A stretch of 64,000 nucleotides of DNA from Maribacter sp. HTCC2170 (GCF_000153165.2 NC_014472.1:1423501-1487500); one strand, 5' to 3'. Positions 43,199 through 52,945 are shown, counted from the stretch's first letter. Notes: a model not told the origin generated them from the sequence alone. Numbers and translations: made by a program.

Positions 43199-46123
43199 TC
43201 AAAGTCCTAGGTCATCACCGGGTTTTTTTGTCATCGTATACCATGTTTCCGTTGACCACAGGGATTGACCATTCTCACTTTTAAAAGGTTTCTTTATATG
43301 AATGTAAACTACTTTTTTCTCTTCTATTCCATCAATTTCCAAGAAAACCTTCTTTCTGTCATTCGATAAATTCACTGAAACAACCTTCAAATCCTCTTCC
43401 CCCATTTTAGGGCCGCCGTATTGATCGGTCGCCACATAATAATATTGTTGAGCATCAAAATTTTCAACACCTAATTGTGTATCGGATGCAACAGGTTCGG
43501 TGAATTCTATTTCCATTCCATTGCGCTTTGCCCTTACGGCCAACATTTCGAAAGTTGATTTTTGGTTATAGTTAAATCGATGCAGGGCATACCATAGTCG
43601 ACCCTCGTGTCTCCAATTTCCACCAGATCCAACTCCGCCTGCATACAAATTCCCGTCGGGACCCCAAATCGTTCTGTTTATTCCTGCATCCAAACCTTGA
43701 ATAAAACGGAAAGCCGCTCCTTGTTTTACACCATCAACTTCATCAATAAAAACCCTTTTTATTCCACCATGGGTGACATCGCCATGAATCATTTGATTTT
43801 TATATGGTCCAATATTTAAAATTGCAGGCTGACTAGGCGAATTGCTAATTTCCCCATGGGGTAGCCAAACCAAAGGTGGATCTTCTTCATAATCTTTCAC
43901 ACGTTCCCAATCGGCATGTTTAAATCCATAAAACTTACCTTTTTCCACACGAACAATTTTACTTGTGGGTATCCAATTTCCTTGATTGTCAGCAACATAA
44001 AGTGCGCCATCAGGACCTTCGGCAATACCATTAGGTGTTCTAAAGCCTTCTGCTATGAACTCAATTTCACTGCCGTCTTTTCTAATACGCACTACTTTGC
44101 CCCGATGTTCCACATCTTTGAATTCGGACCCTAAATCGGTGGCCAAAGTGGCGTAAAAACTACCCTCTTTATAAACCAAACCAAATGCAAATTCGTGATA
44201 ATGTGAGGTAACATTCCATGAATCACATACTTTTTGGTATTCGTCTATGATTTCATCACCGTTGGTGTCTATCAATTTGGTAAGCTCCTGTTTTTGTAAT
44301 ACAAACAACTCCCCATCAACATATTTTATTCCTAAGGGTTCTGCCAATCCTGTTGCGATTTGTTTTACTTCAATTGACTCAGGGTCATTGGTATTATAGT
44401 TTTTCAATATATAAACTGCACCTGTTTCGTCCCAAGTGCAAATCACCATTTTATCCTTGTCTATAAAATCTATTCCCCCTATTCGTGGATGAAAATCGGC
44501 TGGTTTTGCTTGGTACATATCAAAGGAAGGATGAACTGCGTCTAATGACATTTGATCGCCAGGTGTTTTACTTGCCGTTTTTGGAACATACGGCGTTAGC
44601 TTTCGAAAAGCCGATGCGTCATGGTAAAAAACAGAATCAGGAACAACCGTAAAGTTTTCTCCATCATCCGACCATTGTAATGAGAGTCCGTATCCGCCAC
44701 CACCTTGATGAAATTGCAATAGAAAGTCATTAAACCCTTTGTTCAACCTTATTTGAGCATTCACTGCCTGAGGTGCATGATATCCCTTGTTATCAATGGC
44801 CTCCTTACCATTAAGTTTAAGAACAGAACCGTCATCACTAATCAATCGAAACGTTTTTTCAACTTGGGTTTCCGATTTAATAAAACCATTGAACTCCATA
44901 TAAAAGTTCTCGTTGATTTCACCCAAGATGCCAGATGTTGGCATATGTATAGCAGGTGCTACAGTATTATAAATTGGCAAGGTGCTTTTGGTCAATTCCT
45001 CATAAAGGTTTCCACTATCGTCTTGCAAATAAAAACTGATGGCAACTCCTTCTTTCTTTAGATACTGGTCTTCTATTGTTCTATCAGTAACATCCAATTC
45101 AATTGGTATATCAGGAGTATCCAATGCAAGGTCAACACTCCTTGTAGATGGCTCAGCTTCCCCATCCAAGGATAGAATATAATACGCCATTTTTTGCGTA
45201 TCAGCCTTAGAGAGGTCGGGATGTGCAGTCATTAAAAGGTCTCCCCAAACACCAGTACCGCCCAGTTTGATTTTGTCTGCAAGCAAATCTACACTCGCCC
45301 AATCAAAAGGATATCTCGTGGCGATGGAATCATATGCAGGCCCAACTAAATTCTCATTGATTAAATGACACGCTTTACAATCACTTTGTTCAGCCAATTG
45401 CATCCCATCAGAAATAAGGCCCAAATAATCAATGACAGGTGGCTTCCAATCCTTGGGAGGTTGATTAAAATAGGTTTTTATCGTTGTGTTTTTGGTAATT
45501 TCCAATTGATCTGAAACTTCATTCCTGGTACTTCCGGTAATTGTTTCATTTTGAACTTTTTCCTTATCCAGGTTATAGGTCAAGATTGGCACCATCTCCA
45601 TCGAAGAACCTTCCAAAATTTGAAATTTTCGAATCATACCTATCGTGCTATCCTTTAGGCCCACTTCTGGTATTTCACGAATTTTTATTGATTTTCCCGC
45701 TTGTGATTTTAGTTCAAAATCAAGAGCTACCTGACCTTTGATCAAGGTATAGCCCAAATAATTGATTTTTGGGATTTCCAGTGTTTTATCTGATTTTATA
45801 GCCCATTGGGTCTCAAGCGAATCGTCTTGCATGTACGGAAAACCGAAACTGGTGGGTTGAATCCCATGAGCTGTCGTGTAGACCGCCCCATCGTAGTTAA
45901 CACCGCCTTTCCAAATCTTATACAAATTCCCAGATTGTAGATTGTAACACGCATATAAGTCTTTATGCAGAGCTACTGTGAGCATTCTTGGTTGCTTGTC
46001 TATCACGGAGCGAAAAACCCAATTCTCAATAGGGCGGTCGTGGTCAATTGTTCTTTCACATGAGATTGTGCCAACCGTAATAATCAGAATGATTACCAGT
46101 TGGAAAAGTTTGGTTTTTTTCAT
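43199..46123 (-). CDS. PA14-domain/cytochrome c/sorbosone-dehydrogenase-like lipoprotein
   Basis: A 974-residue multi-domain exported protein. The lipobox TISC ends at residue 22. An N-terminal domain (~25-225) has no family I recognise. A class I cytochrome c domain follows with CKACH at residues 249-253 and a possible distal Met ligand in LLMTAHPDLS (~298). A PA14-like carbohydrate-binding domain (~355-520; LNKGFNDFLLQFHQGGGGYG) is next, then a soluble-dehydrogenase-type propeller (~540-890; LAEPLGIKYVDGELFVLQKQ, FRTPNGIAEGPDGALYVADNQG). The C-terminus is beta rich. A periplasmic or surface sugar/alcohol dehydrogenase passing electrons to its own heme is the likely role. The substrate is unknown. 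Confidence 0.85.
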   Translation of the reverse strand: MKKTKLFQLVIILIITVGTISCERTIDHDRPIENWVFRSVIDKQPRMLTVALHKDLYACYNLQSGNLYKIWKGGVNYDGAVYTTAHGIQPTSFGFPYMQDDSLETQWAIKSDKTLEIPKINYLGYTLIKGQVALDFELKSQAGKSIKIREIPEVGLKDSTIGMIRKFQILEGSSMEMVPILTYNLDKEKVQNETITGSTRNEVSDQLEITKNTTIKTYFNQPPKDWKPPVIDYLGLISDGMQLAEQSDCKACHLINENLVGPAYDSIATRYPFDWASVDLLADKIKLGGTGVWGDLLMTAHPDLSKADTQKMAYYILSLDGEAEPSTRSVDLALDTPDIPIELDVTDRTIEDQYLKKEGVAISFYLQDDSGNLYEELTKSTLPIYNTVAPAIHMPTSGILGEINENFYMEFNGFIKSETQVEKTFRLISDDGSVLKLNGKEAIDNKGYHAPQAVNAQIRLNKGFNDFLLQFHQGGGGYGLSLQWSDDGENFTVVPDSVFYHDASAFRKLTPYVPKTASKTPGDQMSLDAVHPSFDMYQAKPADFHPRIGGIDFIDKDKMVICTWDETGAVYILKNYNTNDPESIEVKQIATGLAEPLGIKYVDGELFVLQKQELTKLIDTNGDEIIDEYQKVCDSWNVTSHYHEFAFGLVYKEGSFYATLATDLGSEFKDVEHRGKVVRIRKDGSEIEFIAEGFRTPNGIAEGPDGALYVADNQGNWIPTSKIVRVEKGKFYGFKHADWERVKDYEEDPPLVWLPHGEISNSPSQPAILNIGPYKNQMIHGDVTHGGIKRVFIDEVDGVKQGAAFRFIQGLDAGINRTIWGPDGNLYAGGVGSGGNWRHEGRLWYALHRFNYNQKSTFEMLAVRAKRNGMEIEFTEPVASDTQLGVENFDAQQYYYVATDQYGGPKMGEEDLKVVSVNLSNDRKKVFLEIDGIEEKKVVYIHIKKPFKSENGQSLWSTETWYTMTKKPGDDLGL

Positions 46124-46262
46124 GGTTTTGGTAATTGTATAGCTATAAAGCTAACAGATAATCGCCGATCTACAAGTAAATTAAAACCCATTTTATATAA
46201 TGAACAGACAAAGAGGCCTTAGCTTTAATCATAATTTAAATGCTTGTTTTGTAATTACTACC

Positions 46263-46270
46263 TACTTTTG
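46263..46270 (+). promoter_or_regulatory. -7 box of thiL; near-leaderless mRNA
   Basis: TACTTTTG (TAnnTTTG) ends 4 nt before the thiL ATG at 46275. A TTG lies 16 nt upstream (46244-46246). If used, the transcript begins close to the start codon. Confidence 0.45.
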
Positions 46271-46274
46271 CCAA

Positions 46275-47324
46275 ATGCTAGAAGACAAAAATCAAGAAAA
46301 AACGGACTTGGAAAATTTGGGGGAATTTGGGTTAATTGAGCACCTGACGAAACACTTTTCCATTAACCATAAAACAACCTTCAAGGGAATTGGTGATGAT
46401 GCGGCGGTTCTGGATTTCAAAGAAAAGCAAACCGTGGTTTCTACTGATCTTTTGATTGAAGGCGTACATTTTGACCTCAGCTACATGCCTTTAAAACATT
46501 TGGGCTACAAAGCGGTTATGGTGAATCTTTCTGATATATACGCCATGAACGCGAAGGCAACACAGATTACGGTTTCGATTGCCGTATCAAATAGGTTCCC
46601 CTTAGAGGCCTTGGAGGAATTATATGCTGGTATTGCCTTGGCCACCAAAAGCTACAATGTTGATTTGGTAGGTGGTGACACTACTTCATCTTTGACCGGG
46701 CTCATAATAAGTATAACTGCCATCGGGGAAGCAAACGAGGATGAAATTGTCTACAGGTCTGGTGCAAAAGCCAATGACCTACTGGTCGTAACTGGAGATT
46801 TGGGAGGTGCCTATATGGGGTTGCAAGTACTTGAACGTGAGAAAGAGGTCTTTAAAGTGAACCCTAACAGCCAGCCAGATTTAGAACCCTACTCTTATAT
46901 CGTTGAGCGCCAATTAAAACCCGAAGCAAGAAGGGATATTTCAGAATTACTAAACAAATTAGAGGTGCGACCAACTTCAATGATCGATATTAGTGACGGC
47001 CTCTCTTCTGAAATATTGCACTTGTGCAAACAAAGTAATGTAGGCTGTAATTTGTTCGAGGATAAAATCCCGTTGGACCCAACAGTGATATCCGCCTGTG
47101 AAGAATTTAAAATGGACGGCACTTTGGTCGCCCTTAGTGGTGGTGAGGATTATGAGTTATTGTTTACTATAGACCAAAAAGAATTCCCGAAAATAAAGGG
47201 CAATCCTAACTTAACAGTCGTGGGGCACATGACTGCTGAGAACGAAGGTGCACACTTAATTTCCAGGAATAACTCTAAAATTCCATTGACCGCTCAGGGT
47301 TGGAATTCGTTTGCCAAAACATAA
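46275..47324 (+). CDS. thiL: Thiamine-monophosphate kinase
   Basis: Phosphorylates thiamine monophosphate to the active coenzyme TPP. 349 residues from the ATG at 46275. The longer frame (46200) runs through a promoter-like TACTTTTG and is unlikely. Motifs: GIGDDAAVLDF, VSTDLLIEGVHFDLSYM, GYKAVMVNLSDIYAM, DLVGGDTTSS, LVVTGDLGGAYMGLQ, MIDISDGLSSEILHLC and SGGEDYELLFTI. No TPP riboswitch is seen upstream. No thi genes are adjacent. It converges with the zinc-ribbon gene at 47325. Confidence 0.95.
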   Translation: MLEDKNQEKTDLENLGEFGLIEHLTKHFSINHKTTFKGIGDDAAVLDFKEKQTVVSTDLLIEGVHFDLSYMPLKHLGYKAVMVNLSDIYAMNAKATQITVSIAVSNRFPLEALEELYAGIALATKSYNVDLVGGDTTSSLTGLIISITAIGEANEDEIVYRSGAKANDLLVVTGDLGGAYMGLQVLEREKEVFKVNPNSQPDLEPYSYIVERQLKPEARRDISELLNKLEVRPTSMIDISDGLSSEILHLCKQSNVGCNLFEDKIPLDPTVISACEEFKMDGTLVALSGGEDYELLFTIDQKEFPKIKGNPNLTVVGHMTAENEGAHLISRNNSKIPLTAQGWNSFAKT

Positions 47325-47543
47325 TTAGGCTGCGTGATCCGCAGTTCTATGTCTTCTTTGATAAATATTTTCTAGAGTTTTGTTGATATCTTGTAATTCT
47401 GGTGTTAACACAGATAGATTTCCATCCACATCAGTAGTTACTTCTCTATCGCAATGAATGCATTTATATTCCTTGATGTGTTTGGTGACTTTTTTGGAGA
47501 CTGTGTAGTGGTGTCCAAAAAGTTGGCATATCATTTTTTTCAT
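47325..47543 (-). CDS. Small zinc-ribbon protein (DUF1660-like)
   Basis: 72 residues. An N-terminal CQLFGHHY followed ~15 residues later by KCIHCDRE gives a four-ligand metal site (Cys-His-His / Cys-x-x-Cys). The remaining C-terminal half is a polar helix. This resembles the small DUF1660-type proteins. No partner is visible. Its start has no ideal promoter; it ends on the base after thiL. It could be regulatory, but I cannot assign a function. Confidence 0.75.
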   Translation of the reverse strand: MKKMICQLFGHHYTVSKKVTKHIKEYKCIHCDREVTTDVDGNLSVLTPELQDINKTLENIYQRRHRTADHAA

Positions 47544-47770
47544 GCTGTAGGTTTTTAGGCGCGCATTTATTGAGATTTGGGAGCCAAATAAATGCTATAG
47601 TTCGATTTTAGGTTATTCAAAAAAGTCTCTTATAAAACTCTTTATGCTACAACGCCGCATTACTGCTTTTTATTGGCACTGACACCATTTTGGAGTCGTT
47701 TATTCGTTGAATTGCACATATTTCGATTATCGGTATGCTTTTATCGACGAAATACATAATCGTCTTTAGC

Positions 47771-47778
47771 TATTTTTG
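47771..47778 (+). promoter_or_regulatory. -7 box of brnQ
   Basis: TATTTTTG (TAnnTTTG), 28 bp upstream of the ATG at 47807. No TTG stands at proper spacing. Confidence 0.35.
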
Positions 47779-47806
47779 CTCTATCTTTCCAATCAATTTA
47801 CCAACA

Positions 47807-49072
47807 ATGATTAAAACCAAAGAAACCCTAGTAATTGCCTTTGCCCTTTTTTCATTATTCTTCGGAGCAGGGAATTTAATCCTCCCGCCCTTACTGGGAT
47901 TCAAATCAGGTGATTTTTGGTGGCTGGTAACTTTGGGGTTTTGTGTTTCAGCCGTTTTGATACCCATTCTGGGAATTTTGGCACATGCCAAATTACAGGG
48001 CACTATGTTCGATTTTGGCAAGAAAGTTTCCCCCACCTTTGCCCTGGTATACTCTTTTATCGTTTATGCCATCTCTATTGCATTGCCCTCACCCCGTACA
48101 GCATCGGTCACCCATGAAATAGCCATACAGCCTTTTTTTGAATCTTCGTCTTTGGTTACCAGTTTTATTTACTTTGGCCTGGTCTACCTCTTTGTAATAA
48201 ATAGATCTAAAATATTGAATGTAATAGGCAAAATACTTACACCTGCAATTATTAGTATTCTGTTGTTGATTATAGGCGTGGCTACCTTCTCTTTTGATTT
48301 TGACTTTGGGGAAATCATTTTTACCAAACCTTTTACCGATGGAATTCTGGAAGGCTACCAAACTTTTGATGCTATCGGGGCGGTGGTCGTTGGTGGGGTC
48401 ATTATTATTTCGATAAACCTTAGAAAAAAGAATGCTTCCTATGCCGAGAAAAAGAGTTTGATACGCCGAGCAGGTTGGCTCGCTGGTCTGGGCTTGTTCC
48501 TGATCTATGCCGGACTCATTTTTACCGGTGCCCTGATGCACAATGAGTTTGATGCTGATATTTCACGTACTGCATTGTTAAATGGTATTAGTATTAAAAC
48601 ATTGGGCAACACTGCAAACCTCTTTTTAAGCATTTTGGTTAGTTTGGCCTGTTTTACCACAGCGGTAGGTATTGTTACCGGTACAGCCGATTTTATGAAA
48701 TATAAATTTGGAGACTCACAATTGGCGTATACCATTACGGCAATCGTAGGTTGTGTCCTTGGTGTGGTCATGGGACAGTTTGATGTACATTATATAATTG
48801 CGGTTGCTGTGCCTGCCCTAATGTTCATTTATCCCATTACCATAATATTGATTTTATTGAATGTGATGCCAGAAAAATATACCTCCCCTCTGGTTTTTAA
48901 AGCAGTTGTTGTTACCACCATCCTATTTAGTATACCTGACTTTTTAGGGAGTATTGGGTTTGAAAATTCCATTGCCTCAATTAAAGAGTTGATCCCTTTG
49001 GGCACTTTTAGCATGGGATGGGTATTACCTTCTTTATTGGTAATGCTTCTGGTTAATGCGTTGAGAAAATAA
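47807..49072 (+). CDS. brnQ: Branched-chain amino acid transport system II carrier (BrnQ/LIVCS)
   Basis: 421 residues from the ATG at 47807; the longer frame from 47735 is not supported. It is a polytopic inner-membrane protein of the LIVCS family, moving leucine, isoleucine and valine with a cation. It begins MIKTKETLVIAFALFSLFFGAGNLILPP, the hallmark of the family, with about twelve hydrophobic segments and the core LVSLACFTTAVGIVTGTADFM. The gene stands alone; no valine or leucine biosynthesis genes are adjacent. Confidence 0.93.
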   Translation: MIKTKETLVIAFALFSLFFGAGNLILPPLLGFKSGDFWWLVTLGFCVSAVLIPILGILAHAKLQGTMFDFGKKVSPTFALVYSFIVYAISIALPSPRTASVTHEIAIQPFFESSSLVTSFIYFGLVYLFVINRSKILNVIGKILTPAIISILLLIIGVATFSFDFDFGEIIFTKPFTDGILEGYQTFDAIGAVVVGGVIIISINLRKKNASYAEKKSLIRRAGWLAGLGLFLIYAGLIFTGALMHNEFDADISRTALLNGISIKTLGNTANLFLSILVSLACFTTAVGIVTGTADFMKYKFGDSQLAYTITAIVGCVLGVVMGQFDVHYIIAVAVPALMFIYPITIILILLNVMPEKYTSPLVFKAVVVTTILFSIPDFLGSIGFENSIASIKELIPLGTFSMGWVLPSLLVMLLVNALRK

Positions 49073-49097
49073 AGGAAGGATTAAAATTTATCAACTA

Positions 49098-50120
49098 TTA
49101 CAGGATTAACTTTTTATCCTTTTCATCCATGGGTAAGAAGTTGATATCCAAATAACCACCACTGGCATTGTCATCTGCAACTATTTGTGGTTTTCCTTTG
49201 ATCATTTCAATAGAATTTCGATGAATATGTCCCGCAAAAATGCCTAGTACATTTGGCGCATTAAAAACTTTCTTGTGAAAATCACGCGTTGTTTGCGTAT
49301 GTCCACTTTCTGGCCATTTAGGGCGTCTTTCCAGATTAAAATTGCGATCAGTGGCTGCTCCCCAATCCGGATTTCCGCAACCAAAAGAAATACTCTTTCC
49401 AGGAGCGTACATTGGAATATGAACCAATAAAACCAATGGCATTCCAGTGGCAACTTGGTCCGTAAAAAAGGCCAATTGCTCCTCATTGATTTGATAGGTA
49501 GAGTTATCAATGGCCAAAAACCGGATTCCTTTGATATCGTAAGCCGCCATTAAAGGGTTATTTCCTTGATACAAGGGCAATAATCGCTTTGCAATCCACG
49601 TATCACGTAAAGATTCCAATGTGCCTTTCATACCTTCATAATGCCAATCGTGATTTCCTGCTGTATAAATGTACGGGATACCCGTATCCTTCAATTTTGA
49701 GAGAACCCACTCTATTGCCGCTTCAGACGGGAAACTAAAAATATCACCTATCAAGGTTATCACATCGGCTTTTTCTTCTTTGGCAAATGCCAGTGTTTGT
49801 TCAAAGGCTTCCTCCGGAGTGGTATTTATGCCCGTTTGAAAATGTATGGTTTGATTGTAAGCCTTCGCCATTCGATCACTATACTCCTGGTACGGAATTC
49901 CTCTTTCATCATCTTTAAACAAATGCGTGTCGGCTATGTGAATTACCTTTATCGACTCATTGATAACCTCAGCGTAGAAAGAAACTTTTTGCTGGTCAAT
50001 AGTTGCACAAACCTTAACTGGTTTCTTGATTTTCTCCTGAGTTGTATTGGCACAAGAAGTTGTAAGTCCAAGTCCTGCAATGGCTGTGGTGGTTCCTTTT
50101 AAAAATGATCTACGTTTCAT
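49098..50120 (-). CDS. Tat-exported metallophosphoesterase
   Basis: 340 residues. It starts with a twin-arginine motif KRRSFLK and a hydrophobic stretch AIAGLGLTTSC, so it is Tat-translocated, possibly also lipid-anchored (LTTSC). Calcineurin-like metal motifs: HIADTHLF, LIGDIFSF, YTAGNHDWHY, LLVHIPMY and FAGHIHRNS. The enzyme splits phosphomono- or diesters in the periplasm. The C-terminus is YLDINFLPMDEKDKKL. The neighbouring gene (50287) is divergent. No substrate can be deduced. Confidence 0.93.
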   Translation of the reverse strand: MKRRSFLKGTTTAIAGLGLTTSCANTTQEKIKKPVKVCATIDQQKVSFYAEVINESIKVIHIADTHLFKDDERGIPYQEYSDRMAKAYNQTIHFQTGINTTPEEAFEQTLAFAKEEKADVITLIGDIFSFPSEAAIEWVLSKLKDTGIPYIYTAGNHDWHYEGMKGTLESLRDTWIAKRLLPLYQGNNPLMAAYDIKGIRFLAIDNSTYQINEEQLAFFTDQVATGMPLVLLVHIPMYAPGKSISFGCGNPDWGAATDRNFNLERRPKWPESGHTQTTRDFHKKVFNAPNVLGIFAGHIHRNSIEMIKGKPQIVADDNASGGYLDINFLPMDEKDKKLIL

Positions 50121-50286
50121 AAACTGTAGTTGAATGTTAGCGGTTGGTTTTTGTTCAACAACCTAACCTGCGATAATCGAAGTTATAATAAATTCAAGTA
50201 TTGAGGAAATCAAAAAACACCTGAACTAGTAAGAAATTTTAAATTGTTTACCTTGTATAGCTCCCCCAAAGAAATTAGATACGTTA

Positions 50287-52263
50287 ATGAGTACAAACCA
50301 TAAATTGGACGATAGTTTTCAAAAAAAATCCTCGGGTGGAACTTTGGTCGATAAACTGACCCAAACAATTGAGTCCAATCTTAATAATGAGCAATTCGGC
50401 GTTGATGATCTAGCACAAGCGGTTGGCATGAGCCGATCCAGTCTTCATCGAAAACTGCAAAAGCTATTGGGTATTTCAACCAGCCAATTTATTCGAGAAT
50501 ATCGGCTAAAAAGAGCCTTGGAGATTCTAAGGAACGAAAGGGTAACCGCTTCTGAGGCTGCATATCGGGTAGGTTTTAGCAGCCCCACCTATTTCAATAC
50601 CTGTTTTCATAAGTTTTATGGCTTCACCCCAGGAGAAGTCAAATCAAAAACCAACGATGAGATTGAAGGTCTTATCAGTGGAGAAAGCACCAAAACGGTA
50701 AGAAAATCTACGAACAAAAAATTACTTTGGGCCATATTTTTGGTTCCCGCAATTCTATTGGTAATCTACTATTTCTTTGGATCGGATACCACACAGCATA
50801 AAGAATCGCTAACACAGGCAACCGCCATCGATAATAAATCAATAGTTGTATTACCCATTAAAAACTGGACAGGGAATCCCGAGTTGGAGTATATTTCTGA
50901 TGGTATGACCGATGCCATTATCTCTAGACTCACCAAAATCGAGGCTATTGATAAGGTAGTTCCTTTTACCTCTGCCCTTCAATACAAGCAGACCGAAAAA
51001 ACCTTACAAGAAATCGGCAAAGAATTAGGAGTGGCGAATGTTTTACAGGGGAATCTCCAGATTTCCGGTGATCAGATAAAAATCAACCTACAATTGATCC
51101 ATGGGCGCTCAGATGTGCATCTTTGGTCCGAGGAGTATATGAAAGAATGGAAAAGTGACGAAATTTTTAAGATACAGACTGAGGTGGTCGAAGCCATAGC
51201 CAAAAATATGAGTGCTACAATTTCAGAAAACGAATTGGCAGCTATCCAAAAAATACCCACACAAAGTAAACAGGCCTATTCCTATTTTCTTCAAGCTGAG
51301 TTTCAACGCAACAAAGCCAATGAATCAACGTATAAGAATGCCATCGCTCTTTACCAAAAAACGATAGAAATAGACTCGAATTTTGTTGAGGCCTATACCA
51401 GCCAGGCAAGGGTATGGAGTTTTGGGGGATTGGTTTGGGGAATTTTTGATGAACAAATTGCCTGGGAGAATACAAAAAAGTTGCTGGAAAAAGCATTGGA
51501 GTTGGATCCTGACAATGCAGCCGTAGAAGAAGAACTATATTCTGGTTATTACTATTTTGATTGGGATTTTGAAAAGGTAGAGCCCTACTATCAACGATTG
51601 TTGAAAGATCCTTATTACGATGATACGCCATCAATCAATGCGGATTATGCAATAAAAACAGGAAGATATCAAGAGGCTATAGATGATATGAACGAATTTC
51701 TTATGATCGACCCTTCTTTTGGTGTTCTTTTTTGTTTCAAGGCGGAAGCTAACCTATTTCTTGATAAAAAGAGTGAAGCATTCGATTTGTTGGAAACCAA
51801 CAATAGTTTATATGACGACAATTTGTGGTATTTACGAGAATCTGCGAAGATCTATTTCTATTTAGGGGAATATGAAAAGTCAAAGGTTCAGCTACATAAA
51901 ATATTGACCAAATTTCCTGATTATCCGCCTATTTTAATGTGGCTGAATGCGGTTTATGCCCAAATGGATGGGGATTCAAAAAATACAGCCAAGTACTTGG
52001 CCGAGCTGCATGCAGCATACAACGCTGGTTCTTCCGGTAGCCCTGCCTGGTTTCTTGCCATGTATTATTGCAGCTTAGAAGATTATGAAGCGGCATTTAA
52101 ATGGTTACAAAAATCGTATGACAGGCATGAAGTTGAAATGACCTGGATACGCGAAGAACCCCTTTTGGCCCCTTTAAGAAACGACCCACGGTACAAGGAG
52201 CTGTATGACAAAGTTGGCTTTTCAAGTATTGGTTTGGCCATAAAGTCCACCTCCGAGTTTTGA
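50287..52263 (+). CDS. AraC-HTH / TolB-like / TPR transmembrane regulator
   Basis: 658 residues. Residues ~20-120 form an AraC-type DNA-binding domain (LAQAVGMSRSSLHRKLQKLLGISTSQFI; EAAYRVGFSSPTYFNTCFHKFYGFTPGEV). A single membrane segment follows at ~145-165 (LLWAIFLVPAILLVIYYFFG). A TolB-like/FlgO domain at ~185-300 begins SIVVLPIKNWTGNPELEYISDGMTDAII. Then come TPR-like repeats to ~640, including LEKALELDPDNAAVEEE. Regulators of this form sense envelope or nutrient signals. Downstream lie two SnoaL/NTF2-like lipoprotein genes on the same strand that may be its targets. Confidence 0.88.
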   Translation: MSTNHKLDDSFQKKSSGGTLVDKLTQTIESNLNNEQFGVDDLAQAVGMSRSSLHRKLQKLLGISTSQFIREYRLKRALEILRNERVTASEAAYRVGFSSPTYFNTCFHKFYGFTPGEVKSKTNDEIEGLISGESTKTVRKSTNKKLLWAIFLVPAILLVIYYFFGSDTTQHKESLTQATAIDNKSIVVLPIKNWTGNPELEYISDGMTDAIISRLTKIEAIDKVVPFTSALQYKQTEKTLQEIGKELGVANVLQGNLQISGDQIKINLQLIHGRSDVHLWSEEYMKEWKSDEIFKIQTEVVEAIAKNMSATISENELAAIQKIPTQSKQAYSYFLQAEFQRNKANESTYKNAIALYQKTIEIDSNFVEAYTSQARVWSFGGLVWGIFDEQIAWENTKKLLEKALELDPDNAAVEEELYSGYYYFDWDFEKVEPYYQRLLKDPYYDDTPSINADYAIKTGRYQEAIDDMNEFLMIDPSFGVLFCFKAEANLFLDKKSEAFDLLETNNSLYDDNLWYLRESAKIYFYLGEYEKSKVQLHKILTKFPDYPPILMWLNAVYAQMDGDSKNTAKYLAELHAAYNAGSSGSPAWFLAMYYCSLEDYEAAFKWLQKSYDRHEVEMTWIREEPLLAPLRNDPRYKELYDKVGFSSIGLAIKSTSEF

Positions 52264-52402
52264 TTTCCACAAATAACCATTTCAACACCATTTAAAGGTT
52301 CTGCACCATAATTTAAACCCTCGAACAAAAAACTAACAACATCGCAACATGCCTGTTTAGTGGTGTTTTACACTTCTTGTCATCTTTATTACATACAAAA
52401 TC

Positions 52403-52427
52403 TTGGTGTAAGAAGGTCTTGCACCAA
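52403..52427. promoter_or_regulatory. Large inverted repeat upstream of NTF2-like lipoprotein gene
   Basis: TTGGTGTAAGA (52403-52413) and TCTTGCACCAA (52417-52427) are inverted copies around AGG, with one mismatch (10 of 11 pairs). It ends 29 bp upstream of the ATG. Suitable as an operator or a 5' UTR hairpin. Confidence 0.5.
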
Positions 52428-52456
52428 AACAAAACCAACCATATAAATTATTTAGT

Positions 52457-52945
52457 ATGAAATCAAGATTAACGTTAGCAAGTATTATTCTATCGGGTTT
52501 TTTAACTGCCAGTTGCGCCGCACAGGTAGATTTGGTCAATGATGAATTTCCTGAAGCCAAACAAGAAGTAATGGAAACCTTTGGGGCAATAGCACAGAGT
52601 ATTAAAGACAAAGACCTGGACAAGCTCATTTCTTTTCACGCCTACAGCCCAAAGTTCACAGAATTCAAAAATGGTGAACCTAGAAATGGTGGTGAAGCAA
52701 ATGAAACACACGAACGCAGTGTTTTTGGATCTGTGACCGAAGTCGTAAAATTTGATGCCAACGATCTACAGATTGCCGTATATGGCGATGTGGCCAATTT
52801 AACCTTTCATTCTGATTTTCAACTCAAATTTGGGGAAGACCTTGTAGTGGTAAACGATCAGATTACGTTGCTATTTGTTAAAACCAAGGATGGGTGGAAG
52901 ATGGTTCATGAGCACCATTCGCCTTTGAAAAAGGAAGAGGGTTAA
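52457..52945 (+). CDS. NTF2/SnoaL-like lipoprotein, single domain
   Basis: 162 residues with a lipobox in SGFLTASC. The body has one NTF2-like domain (~30-155): EVMETFGAIAQSIKDKDLDKLISFHAYSPKF at the start, then EFKNGEP, HERSVFGS, and VANLTFHSDFQLKFG, and the end ITLLFVKTKDGWKMVHEHHSPL. The gene at 53312 carries two copies of the same domain. No enzymatic residues are known. The gene follows the AraC/TPR regulator, suggesting regulation by it. Confidence 0.85.
   Translation: MKSRLTLASIILSGFLTASCAAQVDLVNDEFPEAKQEVMETFGAIAQSIKDKDLDKLISFHAYSPKFTEFKNGEPRNGGEANETHERSVFGSVTEVVKFDANDLQIAVYGDVANLTFHSDFQLKFGEDLVVVNDQITLLFVKTKDGWKMVHEHHSPLKKEEG

Noticed and set aside
46141-46274. TPP riboswitch before thiL
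   Set aside because: The ~130-bp gap has no thi-box pattern, and the likely promoter sits just before the ATG, leaving no leader.
47770-49014. Several antisense ORFs across brnQ
   Set aside because: They overlap a clear LIVCS transporter, and the amino-acid composition looks like the mirror of membrane helices.
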